Assembly: GCF_023065955.2 (NCBI RefSeq)
Contig: NW_026622997.1
Span: 17,154,001 to 17,218,000 of the forward strand
Reading direction: 5' to 3'
Length of the DNA stretch: 64,000 bases
Source: Ursus arctos
Lineage: Eukaryota; Chordata; Mammalia; Carnivora; Ursidae
Both the position numbers and the translations under genes were made by a program. How positions within the stretch are numbered: position 1 is the first letter of the stretch; every line of letters begins with the position of its first letter. A model generated the notes under the pieces. It ran no database searches and had not been told where the DNA came from. It was given only the letters and a program-made list of their open reading frames with translations. Positions 38,988 through 51,311 of this stretch are shown piece after piece.

Positions 38988-39095
38988 GAGGCGTCTGGGA
39001 GGCTGTCGGTTAGGTGTCTGACTCTTAGCTCAGGTCTTGATCTCGGGGTAGTGGGTGTGGGCCCTGCACTGGGCTCCACGCTGGGAGGGAGACCT
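38988..39095 (+). mobile_element. Decayed CAN-SINE head
   Basis: 'gaggcgtctgggaggctgtc', 'ggttaggtgtctgactctta' and 'gctcaggtcttgatctcggg' match the CAN-SINE head and body with many changes. The CT block and tail are absent. Confidence 0.65.
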
Positions 39096-40518
39096 CGTTC
39101 TTACCCGTCCGCTAGACCCTGTAGCAGGCCGAACCTCTGCTACAGAATCCTTTGAGACTCTAGTCCAATCATCAAGAGGGACTGGGGAGCTCAGGGCCTT
39201 TAAAAAAAAAATGTCTAAATTAATGACTACATCCAATGTGCAGGTGACATTGGGGAGACACTGGGACCTTCTCTTGAAGAGTCCTGCCATCACCCCATGA
39301 ATTCCCAGGGCCAGTGGCTTTCTTATAAAAGTGGCGAGGTCATCTGCAGCGAGACTCTGGTCTGACCAATCTCAGGGAGCGTGAACGCAGGGAAGCTGCT
39401 ACACTTGGGTGGGAATGATGGGATCAGAGGCAGACTTTCCAGAAGGGCTTCCCGCATGGTGGGTCCACCACACAGGTCCTGATGAATGGAAGCCTCTGCC
39501 CTCCTTTTAAACATAGCACTCCTCTCTTCCCTGTGCAGCCATCTGTGGTGAGTGACCCCAGGGACTGGCCCCACTGTCTACTAGTCACACACACAGACCC
39601 CAAAGACCCAGTCCCCAGGCAGTTGTGTCATGTAAATGGGAATGGAGGAAGGGGCCTTGGTCCTTTAGTTCACATTCTGACTGCAGCATGCTTGCTGACC
39701 GAGGATGGGGATCAGCAGAAGTTGAGGGAAAGTACAGCATGTCTCCACACACGCGCGCTGAAGTTGTGCGTAGCAGGCAGGGAGGGAACTTTCTAGTTCC
39801 TCACAGGCTGCTTCGGCAGAACAGGAAGTGGTGCCGAGGTTGATAAACAGGCACTTTGGGCGTTTTCTGGGGGGGAGCCCCGCTGATTCTACCTAAAGAA
39901 TTTCAGCCCCTGGGGAAGAAGTGAGATTTTCTCCAGTGCCAGAACTTCTGTCCCACTCCCTCCTCACCAGTCCTGGCAGTCTGATGCCCGGCCCTCCCCT
40001 CCACCGCAGCTCATCCCTGTGGGCAGTGCTGGAAGGAGGAGGCCTTTCACACATAGCCCATGGCCTTGATGGATAGATCATAGATCACCTCAGAGTCAAC
40101 AGAGCTATAAACGAGTGAGGGCTTTATAAATCTAAGGGGGGGGGGTGATCACGATCACCCATTCCCTTACTTTGATTGAGGAATTTGACCCACACCTTCT
40201 AGAAGTATCCACCTGGAGGCATCACCATGCTTGTGGGCAGCTAAGGAAGATGAGAGGTTGACATTTAAATGTGCCCTCAAGACCCCAGGAGTGTGGGGCA
40301 GATCTGCATGGGCTCTGGCTCCCTAGATGGCCACACTCCATGAAGAGAGGAAGACGACACTTTGGGCAATATGCCAGATCTCGCCATTTGCAATTTACAT
40401 TTTAGCAGGAGGGGGATTCTTAGTAGGTTCTGGGTGATTTTTTTCCCTCGCAGTGAAAGAATTCATTTTCCGTACTTTGTCATATGGCTTTGTCAAAGAA
40501 AACAGAAACAAAAGGTGA

Positions 40519-41477
<959 letters not shown>

Positions 41478-41493
41478 GTTTCACCGACCTTAA
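41478..41493 (+). CDS. PHACTR1: PHACTR1 terminal coding exon (FHRP stop)
   Basis: The acceptor tgttttcctag is followed by only 16 coding bases. A G completes the split Arg codon from 40645-40646, then codons for Phe-His-Arg-Pro and TAA follow. The RFHRP C-terminus is the conserved PHACTR signature. In PHACTR1 these last residues reach towards the PP1 hydrophobic groove and actin-competition surface, and they are nearly invariant in the family. The rest of this exon is 3' UTR. The four-residue coding part is too short to recognise alone; it is called because splice phase, acceptor and stop all agree with the upstream exons. Confidence 0.93.
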
Positions 41494-41629
41494 CAGTCAA
41501 ATTCCTCTTGAGTGCTATGCTGTCTTCAAAACATAAATTTATAAGAACCATAAGTGCTGGTATTTATTCACTTCCCCATTATGATGTAAATCTTCTGAAC
41601 TGCCTTTTTTTAAAAAGAAGAAGAAGAGA

Positions 41630-41635
41630 AATAAA
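41630..41635 (+). promoter_or_regulatory. AATAAA hexamer, possible proximal poly(A) signal of PHACTR1
   Basis: A canonical AATAAA lies 137 bases after the stop codon, after an AAGAAG-rich stretch. If used, it would give a 3' UTR of about 160 nt that excludes the CpG cluster and the Pumilio sites. The downstream 40 bases are not strongly GT-rich, so use is uncertain. Confidence 0.3.
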
Positions 41636-41647
41636 AGGAGACATGAT

Positions 41648-41765
41648 CACGACTCTCTTTGCGAAAACGCGACGGTCACCGCTCCACGGCCAGAGCTGCT
41701 GGCGCTGCCGCGGACGCCGAGGGCACCGGCGGGCCGGACGGAAGACGCCCCGGCGCCCGGAGTGG
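41648..41765. other. CpG-dense cluster inside the PHACTR1 3' UTR
   Basis: I count about 20 CpG dinucleotides in some 118 bases, far denser than the surrounding UTR and introns. It is too short for a classical CpG island. It lies about 155 bases after the stop codon and contains no recognisable promoter motif. Confidence 0.6.
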
Positions 41766-44015
41766 CCTGGGCCTCTCCAGCCAGGCCCGGCAGGCCAGCC
41801 TGCCTTAGGCTCATTGAGGCCCCAGCGAACCTCTCCCCTAAAGTGTGTGTCACCTGGGTCCAAAGAAACCGAGGCGGTGGGTCTGGCCTGGAATGGACTG
41901 TGCAAAGCAAATGGTCGGGTGGGCCTTCTAGACTTGGCCAGACACACTGGCTGTAGGTGTGGCGTCCGGCTCAGGGGCCTCTGAGGAGGACGCTGAGAGG
42001 GAGCACTGTCCTCGGTTGCCCCTGCCCTTGCTCTCCCGTCAGCCGTCGTCCATATGGTGAACAGGAAGGAAGATGCTTTTCTGGGGGAGCCTGTGGTTGA
42101 CCGTCGGCCCTGACCTGCGTGTGCTCCAGGTGTGGAAGGCCGGCCCCGAGCGCCTGTCCTGCCCCCGCGGACGGAGCTGAGCTGCCTTCCAGGGAGCTCT
42201 GGTGTAGGAGGGGAAAGCGGTCATTTGCTCGGTTCAAAAGAATCGACCCATGTGGGTCAGAAAAGCCAAATGCCATGGGGGATCTTACGCACACGGCCAC
42301 TGCCGTGGTAATCCTGTGGCGTTGGTGCGTCTGAGCGTAAGGACCCTGTTGAGGACAGAAAGGCTGGGGTAAGGACACTGCTTGGCTGCTGTTCATTTTC
42401 TCCACGCACCCCGGGGCCGGTGACCGTGCGGCCTGGAAGCTGAAAACAGCCTCTCAGTTTAGGACCAATGCATGCAAGCCAGAGACCAGTCCCTGGCAGA
42501 CTGGCCGTCCGGTCACGGAAGGACTGGTACTCAGAACCACTCGATGGCCTTCTAGTCTCCTTTCTTTGCACTGAAGAGTTGCTGTGGAGGAGCTTCAGGG
42601 TTCGGCAGATGCCGGAATCGTGCAAACACCAGCCGCGCCTGCCCACGCTGTACCTTCCCGCTCCTAGCCGGAGAGACGCCTTCCTCTCCCTCGTGGTGCT
42701 GGTAAGGCCGATCGAAGGGGTCTCTCTCCCTGTCCCATTCACTTGGGACCCCAGAAAGGCAGTGTTCTTTTGACGGAGGGACACCAAGGACAGGATGTGC
42801 AGGGAGAGGAAGGACAGCCCCCAAACCCTAACGACTATCTTAACAAGACCCCTTGCAGCTTCCTTGGTTTTCCTAACTACCAGAGCTCGTAGGGCCCTCA
42901 GTCCCGCCACTCTGCCTGGCCTTCTGGAGCCGTCGCACGGTTACTGCCGTTTCTCCAGGTAATGGCTCGCTCCCCGCCACCACGCGCCCGAGAGTTAGAA
43001 GGTGCCAGACTGGCCTTCACAAAAAAGGAGTTCCCCAGTTCCCACCCCAAAACGTGCGGGCAGCGTTAACTCCGGGGACGCACACCCACACGGAGGCCGT
43101 GTCATTTCCGCAGGCCTTCACGGCCCCTCCAGCCAGCACTAAGGCAGGAGCTGCGCCGGTTTTGGGGGGAGCGCAGGGCAGTTCTTGAGGCGGTGCCCAC
43201 GAGCCTTTGCAGAGCCGAGCCCGCCGCTGCCCCGCCCCACGAGGGCGCCGTCACTAGATGCTTTTCTCTTTGAATGTGGAATCTGAATAGTTAACTGCCG
43301 TGGGAAGGTATTGTTCAGGGAAAACATGGTCGGGATCTTACTGTGGCTGTAAACACAGTCTTCCCGAAAGGCTTACTGACGTTTGAATGTGCTAATGGTA
43401 GGACGAAAGAGGTCGGGCTCTTTCGTTGGACTTTTTGACGGCAGGCATGTGTTCCAGGCAAAGGTGCCTGCCTTGCCAGGATTCTGGAACTCCCAGCTGG
43501 CCTCGTGCGGCTCCCAGGGCTCTGGTGTGATGGTCGGGCCTTGCCCGGGCCCAGGAGCGAGTCCAGAGAGAACGCCTTCCGTGGCCTGGACTCCTCCTTT
43601 GAAGGCCAACGGCTTCTCTGCTGGCTTCTCGGGCCTCTGAGGCCCTGGGAACGTGACGTCCAAATCGGTTTCCCTGCAGCCAGCCAGCCAGCCGCCCAGA
43701 TATCCTGCCCGAAGTGCCCGACTGTGGCAGTCCGCCCTGAGCACGGAAGGCAGGGAGCACAATTTCCACTTCTTGCAGAGCGCCCTTTCTGAGAAGTCAG
43801 TTGCAGGAATTAGGGGTGAACTTCCTGTGCCCGAGATGGCACTCACCATCCAGGTGGGCTAGCTCAGCCCAGTTTAGGGGGCTCAGCACCCTCAGCGGAC
43901 CACAGCATGGGGCCTCTGCTTTTTCCTTCCATGAAATCTTGAGGTCTTTATAGAAATCTATCCAAATTTTTTTTTGCCATATTATTAGGACAGCTGGAAG
44001 ATGTTATTTAAAAAA

Positions 44016-44021
44016 AATAAA
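44016..44021 (+). promoter_or_regulatory. AATAAA hexamer, possible intermediate poly(A) signal of PHACTR1
   Basis: A canonical hexamer sits in an A-rich run and is followed within 40 bases by a G/T-containing segment (ggtgagacaggctaggcgg). It is a plausible but unproven cleavage signal; the low-complexity A-run could also create it by chance. Confidence 0.3.
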
Positions 44022-44566
44022 AAGGTGAGACAGGCTAGGCGGTTTACGATGCGTTCCTTTTCTGAAAAAGCCGCAGTTCTCAAAGGTCCTGTGCACATGC
44101 CTTCCCAGCGGAGCCTTCCGTCATTCGGATTAGCGTGAGAGGAGAAATGTGAAATTCCTCAAATCTAAGGTTTCCCTCTCAAAATCAGACATTGCCCCAA
44201 CCTCCCCCCACCACCTGTGACGGAAGGGACTGCCGTCGGCCTACTTGCTCTTTCAAAATTGCTGATCTGTTCCTCTCCAAAGGCCCTCAAAGCCCTGTGA
44301 GACTTTTAAAACTTCAGCCTTTATGTCAAATTAGAGAAACCAAACAACGTGATGGTAGATGTGATAAAAGCCTGAGTTTATTTTTCTCCCGCTTATGAAC
44401 GTGTATTTATATTTGCCGAATGAATATCGTGGTGTGTGCTTCGATGAATGGGATGTCAGGCTCTCCCTGTGCACAGCGGTGGGTGGAGGTCACCTTAGAT
44501 GACTTTTCTTCCCATCTGTCTGTTAATCCCCAAACCAGTAGCTTTTCCAGTTGCTTCCCGGGTGTC

Positions 44567-44696
44567 TGTACATAGTTTGTCTTTGTATCGGAGCGCTCTC
44601 CTGTGTTCTCATTTAACAGATGATGGCTGTATGAGGAAGACAATGTAAATAGAATACAAATTAAACTGGATCTCTATGGCCTAGGTTTTGTACATA
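44567..44696 (+). promoter_or_regulatory. Three Pumilio-type response elements (TGTANATA)
   Basis: Exact matches to TGTANATA are at 44567-44574 (TGTACATA), 44644-44651 (TGTAAATA) and 44689-44696 (TGTACATA), all on the sense strand within 130 bases. PUM1 and PUM2 bind UGUANAUA in 3' UTRs and repress or destabilise mRNAs. Whether the third is in the mature mRNA depends on where cleavage falls after the ATTAAA at 44660. Confidence 0.5.
44660..44665 (+). promoter_or_regulatory. ATTAAA, candidate distal poly(A) signal of PHACTR1
   Basis: This common variant hexamer is followed at 44684-44745 by T/G-rich sequence, including attgtttgtctctgatgatg. It is the best distal candidate before sequence that looks intergenic, but no direct evidence of cleavage can be read from DNA. 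Confidence 0.35.
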
Positions 44697-44790
44697 CAGA
44701 AACTGCATGGTATTTAAATTATTGTTTGTCTCTGATGATGTATGCAGTTTCTTTAAAAACAAACCAAAAAAAAAAAGTCTAAAAAAAACC

Positions 44791-46739
44791 ATTTCCTTGA
44801 CTCTTGTGTATTTTATCCCCGCTGAAAACAGTCTGGCTGAGGACAGGGTTTGGGAGGAAGGCAGGTCAGCTCATCAGCAAACAGTAGGAGTTATGGAGAC
44901 AGAAAACCACCTCATGTATCAGGTATTATTGGGGGGAAGGATGGCCGCACATAAATTAGCTTTCTAGGACTTTCGAAAATGTAGCGGCCAACCACCTGTC
45001 CTTGAATAATCTGGGAATAATGAATATAAATTACCTTGTTAAATCCGTCCGAGTCATCTCTTTAATATCCCGTATCAGCTGGCTGTACAGCAGCAGTGGG
45101 CGTCACTGCCCCAAAGCAAAGGCCCCAAACTACTTTGCTTTTGAGGACTTACCTCTGTCTCCAGGAGAAGTCTTGAGTATTTGCCCTGGAAAGCTAAGAA
45201 TGCAACTTAACTTTCTGGTCCTAACTTGTCTTTTCGAAGGTTCTGGGGGGAGCAAGAGGGGCTTCAGTGCTTGCTGGCTGCGTTGTAGGTGGGTGAGGTT
45301 ACTGGCCGTCTTCTGCTGGGTCAGGCCGTGGAAGCAGGTGGCTGTGGGGAAGCAGGGCCGACGGCGGTCCTGCCCCCCCGTGCCGTTCCTAGGAATCACG
45401 ATGGAGGTCCTGACGCGCAGCTGTCAACTCAGGAAGTCTGGTGGGCCTGCGGTCTCTGCGTGTCTAGCTAGCGCTCAGGCCACGCTGGCGCTGCCGGTCC
45501 AGAAGGCCTGCTGCTCAGTAGCAGGGGTGGGAGGACAAAGGAGCTGCTTTGCCTTCACCTGGGAGTCTGCGGCCGCAGATCGGAGTGAGCACAGGCGCTG
45601 CTCGTTCCCGTGCTGAGCAGCGGCCACAAGCCCCCGTTGGCCGTTACCTTGTGCCGCGCCGCGTCAGAGGGCACACGCTCTCACCTGTGCTGGCGGAGGG
45701 GCTCCTGGAGCAGGACTAGCGACAGCAGAGTGGGCGAGTGGCTACAGAAAGGTTTCCAGGTTTCAGGCTGAGCGCTTCGCCCCCATGCTGCCCTCTGCTC
45801 ACCCGCAGAGCAGAACAGGACTTTAATACATCTCAGCGGCAGAACAGGCTACAGATACCCAGGGGAGTGACAGACCTCTAAAGAAAAGACTCGGCCCTGC
45901 AAGAGGGAAGGAAACTGACCATCATCCCGAGGGAGCCCTTTCCGAAGTAAACAAAGGTCATGGCTACCCATCCCCAATAGGTAGAGGCGGCCAGTGTGTC
46001 CGTCTGTCAGATCTGTTTCGTCATCCTAGGACAGACAAGCGGTGGCTGTGTCACAACAAAAATTTGACCGAGTCACTTCTCTGGGCCTCAACTTTCTCAC
46101 CTGGCAAATGGGAACACAGATGTCCTGGCTAGCCTTTGGGGCATCAGCTTTCTAGGACTTGGACTTAACTGAATTGTAAGACACTAAGCCCTTAGGAAAG
46201 AGTAAGCTTTAGAGGAGTCCTGCCAGGGCAATCTTTAGGAGAACAGTTTGGATTCCTCTCCTTCAGACCAGCCGCAAGTCTGACATGCATGCCTGCTACC
46301 CCTCCTTGCCTTAGATGGCCCTCTTGGAGGGCTCGTTGGCAGTGGGCTCTGCCTCCTCTCGCATGTGCCTTCGTGGGGGCTCATCCTGAGGCTGCCATCA
46401 ACCAGACTACCCTATGCTGTCCTGCCTTCCCCCTTCCTCTGGGCAAAGCACCCCGGGGGGCCTGTGGACCTTGAGCAGTGATGCTTAGGTTGTCCTCTAC
46501 AGCACCCCACCTTTGGGGCTGCATCAGGGATGAGCTTATACCTGACAAGTAAGCAAAAGGAAAGGTTTAACACCAGAAACACTCTCTAACTGGCTCTCTT
46601 CACATCCTTAGCACTCCCCTGGCCTCAGATGAACCACATATCTATAGCTACAGCTCAGATCTACCCTGAGCTCCTGGCCTGGGTTTCCAAATGGCACAAA
46701 GCAGCAGTACAGCATAGATGTTAGGGACATACGGTGCTG
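44791..46739. other. Intergenic DNA left of the L1
   Basis: The stretch holds an MIR fragment at about 46045-46130 ('gagtcacttctctgggcctc' ... 'ctcacctggcaaatgggaac'). The 204-codon ORF at 45002-45616 has no recognisable relatives and is judged chance. 46140-46739 may belong to the 5' UTR of the L1 that follows, but I cannot prove it. Confidence 0.6.
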
Positions 46740-47105
46740 CTGTAGCAGAACACCCTGGGACCTCCCGGCCCATCAGGTCACACCCTGTATGGAGCCCCCG
46801 AGGACCCTCAGGCTGTGCCTGCCTTGGCTAGGGCACCCCCCATGCAAAGCACTCTGGGACTCTTCAGCCCACATCCCACTGCAAGCTTCAGCTGCTCGCC
46901 AGAGCACCATCTACATGGAGCACCCCAGCACCCCCTGGTTTGTGCCCACCTTGGCTCCTGCTGCCCCATCAAGGTGCCCCCTGCATGGAACATCATGGGA
47001 CACCCCAGCTCATGCCCACTTCGGCTCAGGCCATTCCAGCAGGGCAGCTCAAGCACTGTCCTGGGACCCCCCAGCCCATGCCAATCACTGCTCTAGCCAA
47101 CCAAA
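46740..47105 (+). repeat. Degenerate tandem units in the L1 5' UTR
   Basis: About six units of roughly 55-71 bases share the pattern 'gcac-cctgggac-cc-agcccatgcc-act--gctc--gcc'. Units start near 46740, 46792, 46849, 46920, 46989 and 47055. The array directly precedes the ORF1-like region, as expected for a promoter-monomer type L1 5' UTR. Confidence 0.6.
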
Positions 47106-47209
47106 GTCACCAGGCACACACATAGTCTACACAGGGGATGACCACACATAAAACCATTTCTTCAAATTGAGGAGAAGTAGCTGCTCCCCATAATTCATAT
47201 AAACGAACA

Positions 47210-48390
47210 CAAAGTCAAGCAAAATGAGAAGACAGAGAAATATGCTCCAAACAAAAGAACAAGATAAAACCTCAGAAAAAAGAGAAGGAAATGAAACTAA
47301 TCAATGTACCTGATAACGAGTTTGATGTAATGGTCACTGAGATGCTCACAGGACTGGAAAGAAAAGTGGATGAATTTAGTGAAAACTTCAACAAGGAGAA
47401 AGAAAATATGAAAAAGAACCAGAATTGAAGAACACAATAACTGAAATAAAAAACACACTAGAGGGAATCAACAATCGATTAAAGGAGGCAGAACATCAGC
47501 AATCTGGAAGACAGGGTGATGAAAAGCACACAAGCTGAACAGCAAAAATAAAGAACTTTAAAATGAGGATAGGCTAGGGGGTCTCTTGGACAACATGTCC
47601 AACAAACAAACATTGGCATTACGAGGGTTCCAGAAGGAGGAGGGAAGAGAAAGGGACAGAAAACTTGTTTGAAGGAATAACAGCTGAAAATTTCCCTAAA
47701 GTGGGGAAGGAAACAGACCTCCAGATTCAGGAAGCACAGAGAGTTCCAAACAAGATGAACACAAGCAAGTCCATACCACAACACAGAATAATTAAAATGC
47801 CAAAGATTAAAAATTAGAGAAATTTAAAAGCAGCAAGAGAGAAGTAACAAGATACGCACAAAGGAAACCCTATATGACTATCTGCTGATCTTTCAGCAGA
47901 AAGAAACTTTGCAGGCCAGCAGCGAGTGGCATGATATATTCAAACTGCTAAAAGAAAAAAACCTACAACCAAGAATACTCTACACAGCAAGATTATCATT
48001 CAGAGGGGCGCCTGGGTGGCTCAGTCGTTAAGCGTCTGCCTTCGGCTCAGGGCGTGATCACAGGGTCCTGGGATCAAGCCCTGCATCAGGCTCCCTGCTT
48101 GGCAGGAAGCCTGCTTCTCCCTCGCACACTCCCCTTTCTTGTGTTCCCTCTCTCACTGGCTCTTTCTTTGTAAAATTAATTAATTAATTAATTAAATCTT
48201 TAAAAAAAATAAATCTCTGAAATCTGAAATAAAGCCCCCTGAAACCAATGCTTAAAAAGAAAAAAAAAAAAAGATTATCATTCAAAATTGAAGGAGTTTC
48301 CCAGACCAAAAAAGAGAAAAAAAAAAAGTTGAAGGAGTTCATCATCACTAAACCAGCCTTATAAGAAATTTTAAAGGAAACTCTTTAAGT
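47210..48390 (+). pseudogene. L1 ORF1 remnant, split by a SINE
   Basis: A-rich coding-like sequence resembles L1 ORF1 and its C-terminal part ('ggccagcagcgagtggcatg', 'cctacaaccaagaatactct', 'cactaaaccagccttataag'). Several stops are present, for example near 47305 and 47427, and a CAN-SINE is inserted at 48003. ORF1 proteins are RNA-binding chaperones of the L1 RNP; this copy is not functional. Confidence 0.65.
48003..48270 (+). mobile_element. CAN-SINE with apparent 3' transduction
   Basis: The SINE proper runs from 48003 to about 48212, ending in its usual aaatcttt-A-rich tail. About 46 bases of other sequence follow (48213-48258), then a second poly(A). Target-site duplication aagattatcattca is exact at 47989-48002 and 48271-48284, outside both parts. 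The extra sequence is thus part of the inserted unit. Confidence 0.88.
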
Positions 48391-50206
48391 GGAAAAGAAA
48401 AGGCCATAATTAGAAGAAAATTGTAAAAGGAAAAAACGTCATGAGTAAAAGCAGACATACGGTAAAGGTAGCAGAGCAATCACTGATAAAGCTAGTGTGA
48501 AGGTTAAAGACAGAAGTATTAAAATCAATTAACTAAAAAAATTAAGGGTAATCACAAAATTTTAAAAAATGTAAAATACACATACAAACTGTGGAGGAGG
48601 GAGTAAAAATACAGTTCTTTTAGAATACATTCAAACTTAAGTGACCACCAACTTACTACAGACTGACATACATTTAGGATGAAGTAGGACTATATGCGAA
48701 CCATATGTGAGGTTTATATGAACCTTATGGTAACCACACACTAAAAACCTATAATAGATACACAAAAAATAAAGCCAAAGAAAACCAAGCATAACAACAA
48801 GAGAATCATCAATCACAAGAGAGCAAGAGAAGAACTACAAAAACATCCAGAAGACAACAAATGGCAACAAATACCTATCAATAATTACTTTAAATGTAAA
48901 TGGTCTACATGCTCCAATCAAGACACAGAATGGCAGAATGGATGAAAAAACAAGACCCGTCTATATGCTGCCTACAAGAGACATCGGATCCGAAGACACA
49001 GACTGAAAGCAAAGGGATGGAAAAAGACATTCTACACAAATGGAAGCGGGGGAAAGAAGGCAGGTAGCAATCCTTATATCAGACAAAATAGACTTTAAAC
49101 AAAGACTGTAATGAGACAAAGGGCATTATTTCACGATAAGGGGATCAGTCCAGAAAGAGGATATACAACAATTGTGAACATTTACGTACCCAACGCCGGA
49201 GCACCTAAATCCATAAAGCAAGTATTAACAAACATAAAGGAAGAAACGGACAGTAATGCAGTAATAGTAGAGGACTTTAACACCTCACTGACGTCAACGG
49301 ACAGACCATCCAGGTAGAAAATCAGTAAGGGAAGAGTGTCTTTCAACAACACATTTTTTTCAAGTGTACATGGAACTTTCTCTAGGACAGATCACATGTT
49401 AGGTCACAAAACAAGTCCCAATAAATTTAATAAGATTGAAATTATATCTTGCACCTTTTCCAACCAGAACAGTATAAAACTAGAAATTGATTACCAAAAA
49501 AACCTGGAAAAAAACACAAACATGGAGGCTAAACAACATGCTACTAAGTGGGTCAATGAAGACATGAAAGAGGAAATAAAATACATGGAGACAAATGAAA
49601 ATGAAAACAACAGTCCAAAATCTTTGGGATGCAGTGAAAACAGATCTAAGAGGAGAATTTGTAGCAGCCTAGGCTTACCTCAAGAAACAAGAAAAATCTT
49701 AATCTAAACTTACACCTAAAAGAACTAGAAAAAGAACAAACAAAACCCAAAGTTAGAAGAAGTAAGATCAGAGCAGAAATAAAGACTAAAAAAATAAAAA
49801 AGATCAAGGAGATCAAGAGCTGGTTCTTTGGAAAGATAAACAAAATTGATAAACCTTTAGCCAGACTCATCAAAAAAGAGAGAGGACCCAAAATAAATCA
49901 GAAATGAAAAAAGACCAACCAACACTACACAAATACAAAGGATTATAAGAGACTACAACAAAACATGATATTTCAGCAAATTGGACAAGCTAGAAGAAAT
50001 GGATAAACTCCTAGAAATATACAATCTTTCAAAACCAAATGAGGAAGATAGGAAATCTTCATAGAACAGTTACTAGTAACAAAATTAAACTGTAACCAAA
50101 AAACTCCAAACAAACAAAAGTCCAGGACCAGATGGATTCACAAGTGAATTCTACAAAACATTTAAAGAATATCTATTCTCTATTCCAAAAACCAGAAGCG
50201 AAAGGA

Positions 50207-50340
50207 GGGGCACATGGGTGAGAGAGTCAGATGCTCAACTGACAAGCTCAGGTCTTAATCTCAGGGTCATGAGTTCAAGCCCCATGTTGGGCTCCATGCC
50301 CAGCATGGAGCCTACTTAAAAACGAAAAAAAACAAAAAAC
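50207..50340 (+). mobile_element. Old CAN-SINE nested in L1
   Basis: The head ggggcacatgggtgagagag is followed by a tRNA-like body and an A-rich tail; the CT block is missing. Flanks cagaagcgaaagga and cagaagaggaagga look like a decayed target-site duplication. Confidence 0.8.
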
Positions 50341-51135
50341 AGAAGAGGAAGGAAAGCTTCCAAATACATTCTACAAGGCCAGGATCACCCTGATACCAAA
50401 ACCAAAGGCACTGTTTAAAAAACAAAACTATAAGCCAACTTCCCTGATGAACATAGCTGTAAAAATCCTAAACAAAATACTAGCAAACCACATAAACAAC
50501 ATATGAAAAAAATCATTCACCATGATCAAGTGGGATTTACTCCGGGGATACGAACATGGCTCAATATTTGCAAGTCGATCAGTATGATACACCACATCAG
50601 CAAAACGAAGGATAAAAAGTATATGATCATCTCAATAGATGCAGAAAAAGCACCTGACAAAATTCAACATCAATTCATGATAAAAAGAAAAAACTCTCAA
50701 CAAAGTGCATTTAGAGAGAACATACTTCAATACAATAAAGGCCACATATGACAAACCCACCACTAACATCATACACAATGGTGAAAAACAGGGAGCTTTT
50801 CCTCTAAGATCAGGAACAAGACAAGGACGCCCACTCTCACCACTTTTATTCAACACAGTACTAGAAGTCCTAGCCAGGGAATCAGACAAGAAATAAAAAG
50901 TATCCAAATTAGTAAGGAAGAAATAAAACTGGCACTATTTGCAGATGATATACTATATACAGAAAACCCTACAGACTCTACCGAAAACTATAAAGCCAAG
51001 GAAAAGCACACAAGCACACAATTCAGTAAAAGCACACAAATTCAGTAAAATTGCAGGATACAAAAATACAGAAATTTGTTGCCTTTCTATATACACTAAA
51101 AATGAAGTGGTAGAAATTTAAAAAGGTATTCCATT

Positions 51136-51311
51136 GGGGCACCTGGGTGGCTCAGTTAAGTGTCCAACTCTTGATTTCAGCTCAGGTCATGATTTCAGGG
51201 TCATGGGATCGAGCCCCGCATCAGCCTCCACGCTCAGTGCGGAGTCTGCTCCAGATTCTCTCACCCTCTGCTCCTCTGCTTATGCTCACTCGTGCTCTCT
51301 AAAATAAATGA
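51136..51311 (+). mobile_element. CAN-SINE nested in L1
   Basis: The head ggggcacctgggtggctcag is followed by body, CT-rich block and an aaataaatgaa tail. Target-site duplication aaaggtattccatt / aaagcaattccatt at 51122-51135 and 51312-51325. Confidence 0.92.

Larger units (their letters stand above)
41494..44790 (+). other. PHACTR1: PHACTR1 probable 3' UTR
   Basis: This is the sequence after the TAA. The 3' end is not fixed by the sequence. AATAAA occurs at 41630 and 44016 and ATTAAA at 44660, and an A-rich tract starts near 44755. No SINE or LINE is visible here, unlike the flanking introns and intergenic DNA, which fits a constrained exon of about 3.2 kb. The first part holds a dense CpG cluster (41648-41765). 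The last 450 bases are AT-richer and contain three TGTANATA Pumilio-type sites. The reading frames crossing it are chance ORFs. The far boundary is an inference. Confidence 0.6.

Noticed and set aside
42257..42910. 217-codon minus-strand ORF within the PHACTR1 3' UTR
   Set aside because: No family resemblance and no supporting signals; a chance frame in GC-rich sequence.
45002..45616. 204-codon plus-strand ORF just beyond PHACTR1
   Set aside because: Composition changes along the frame, no domain is seen, and it lies in intergenic DNA with no promoter or poly(A) context.
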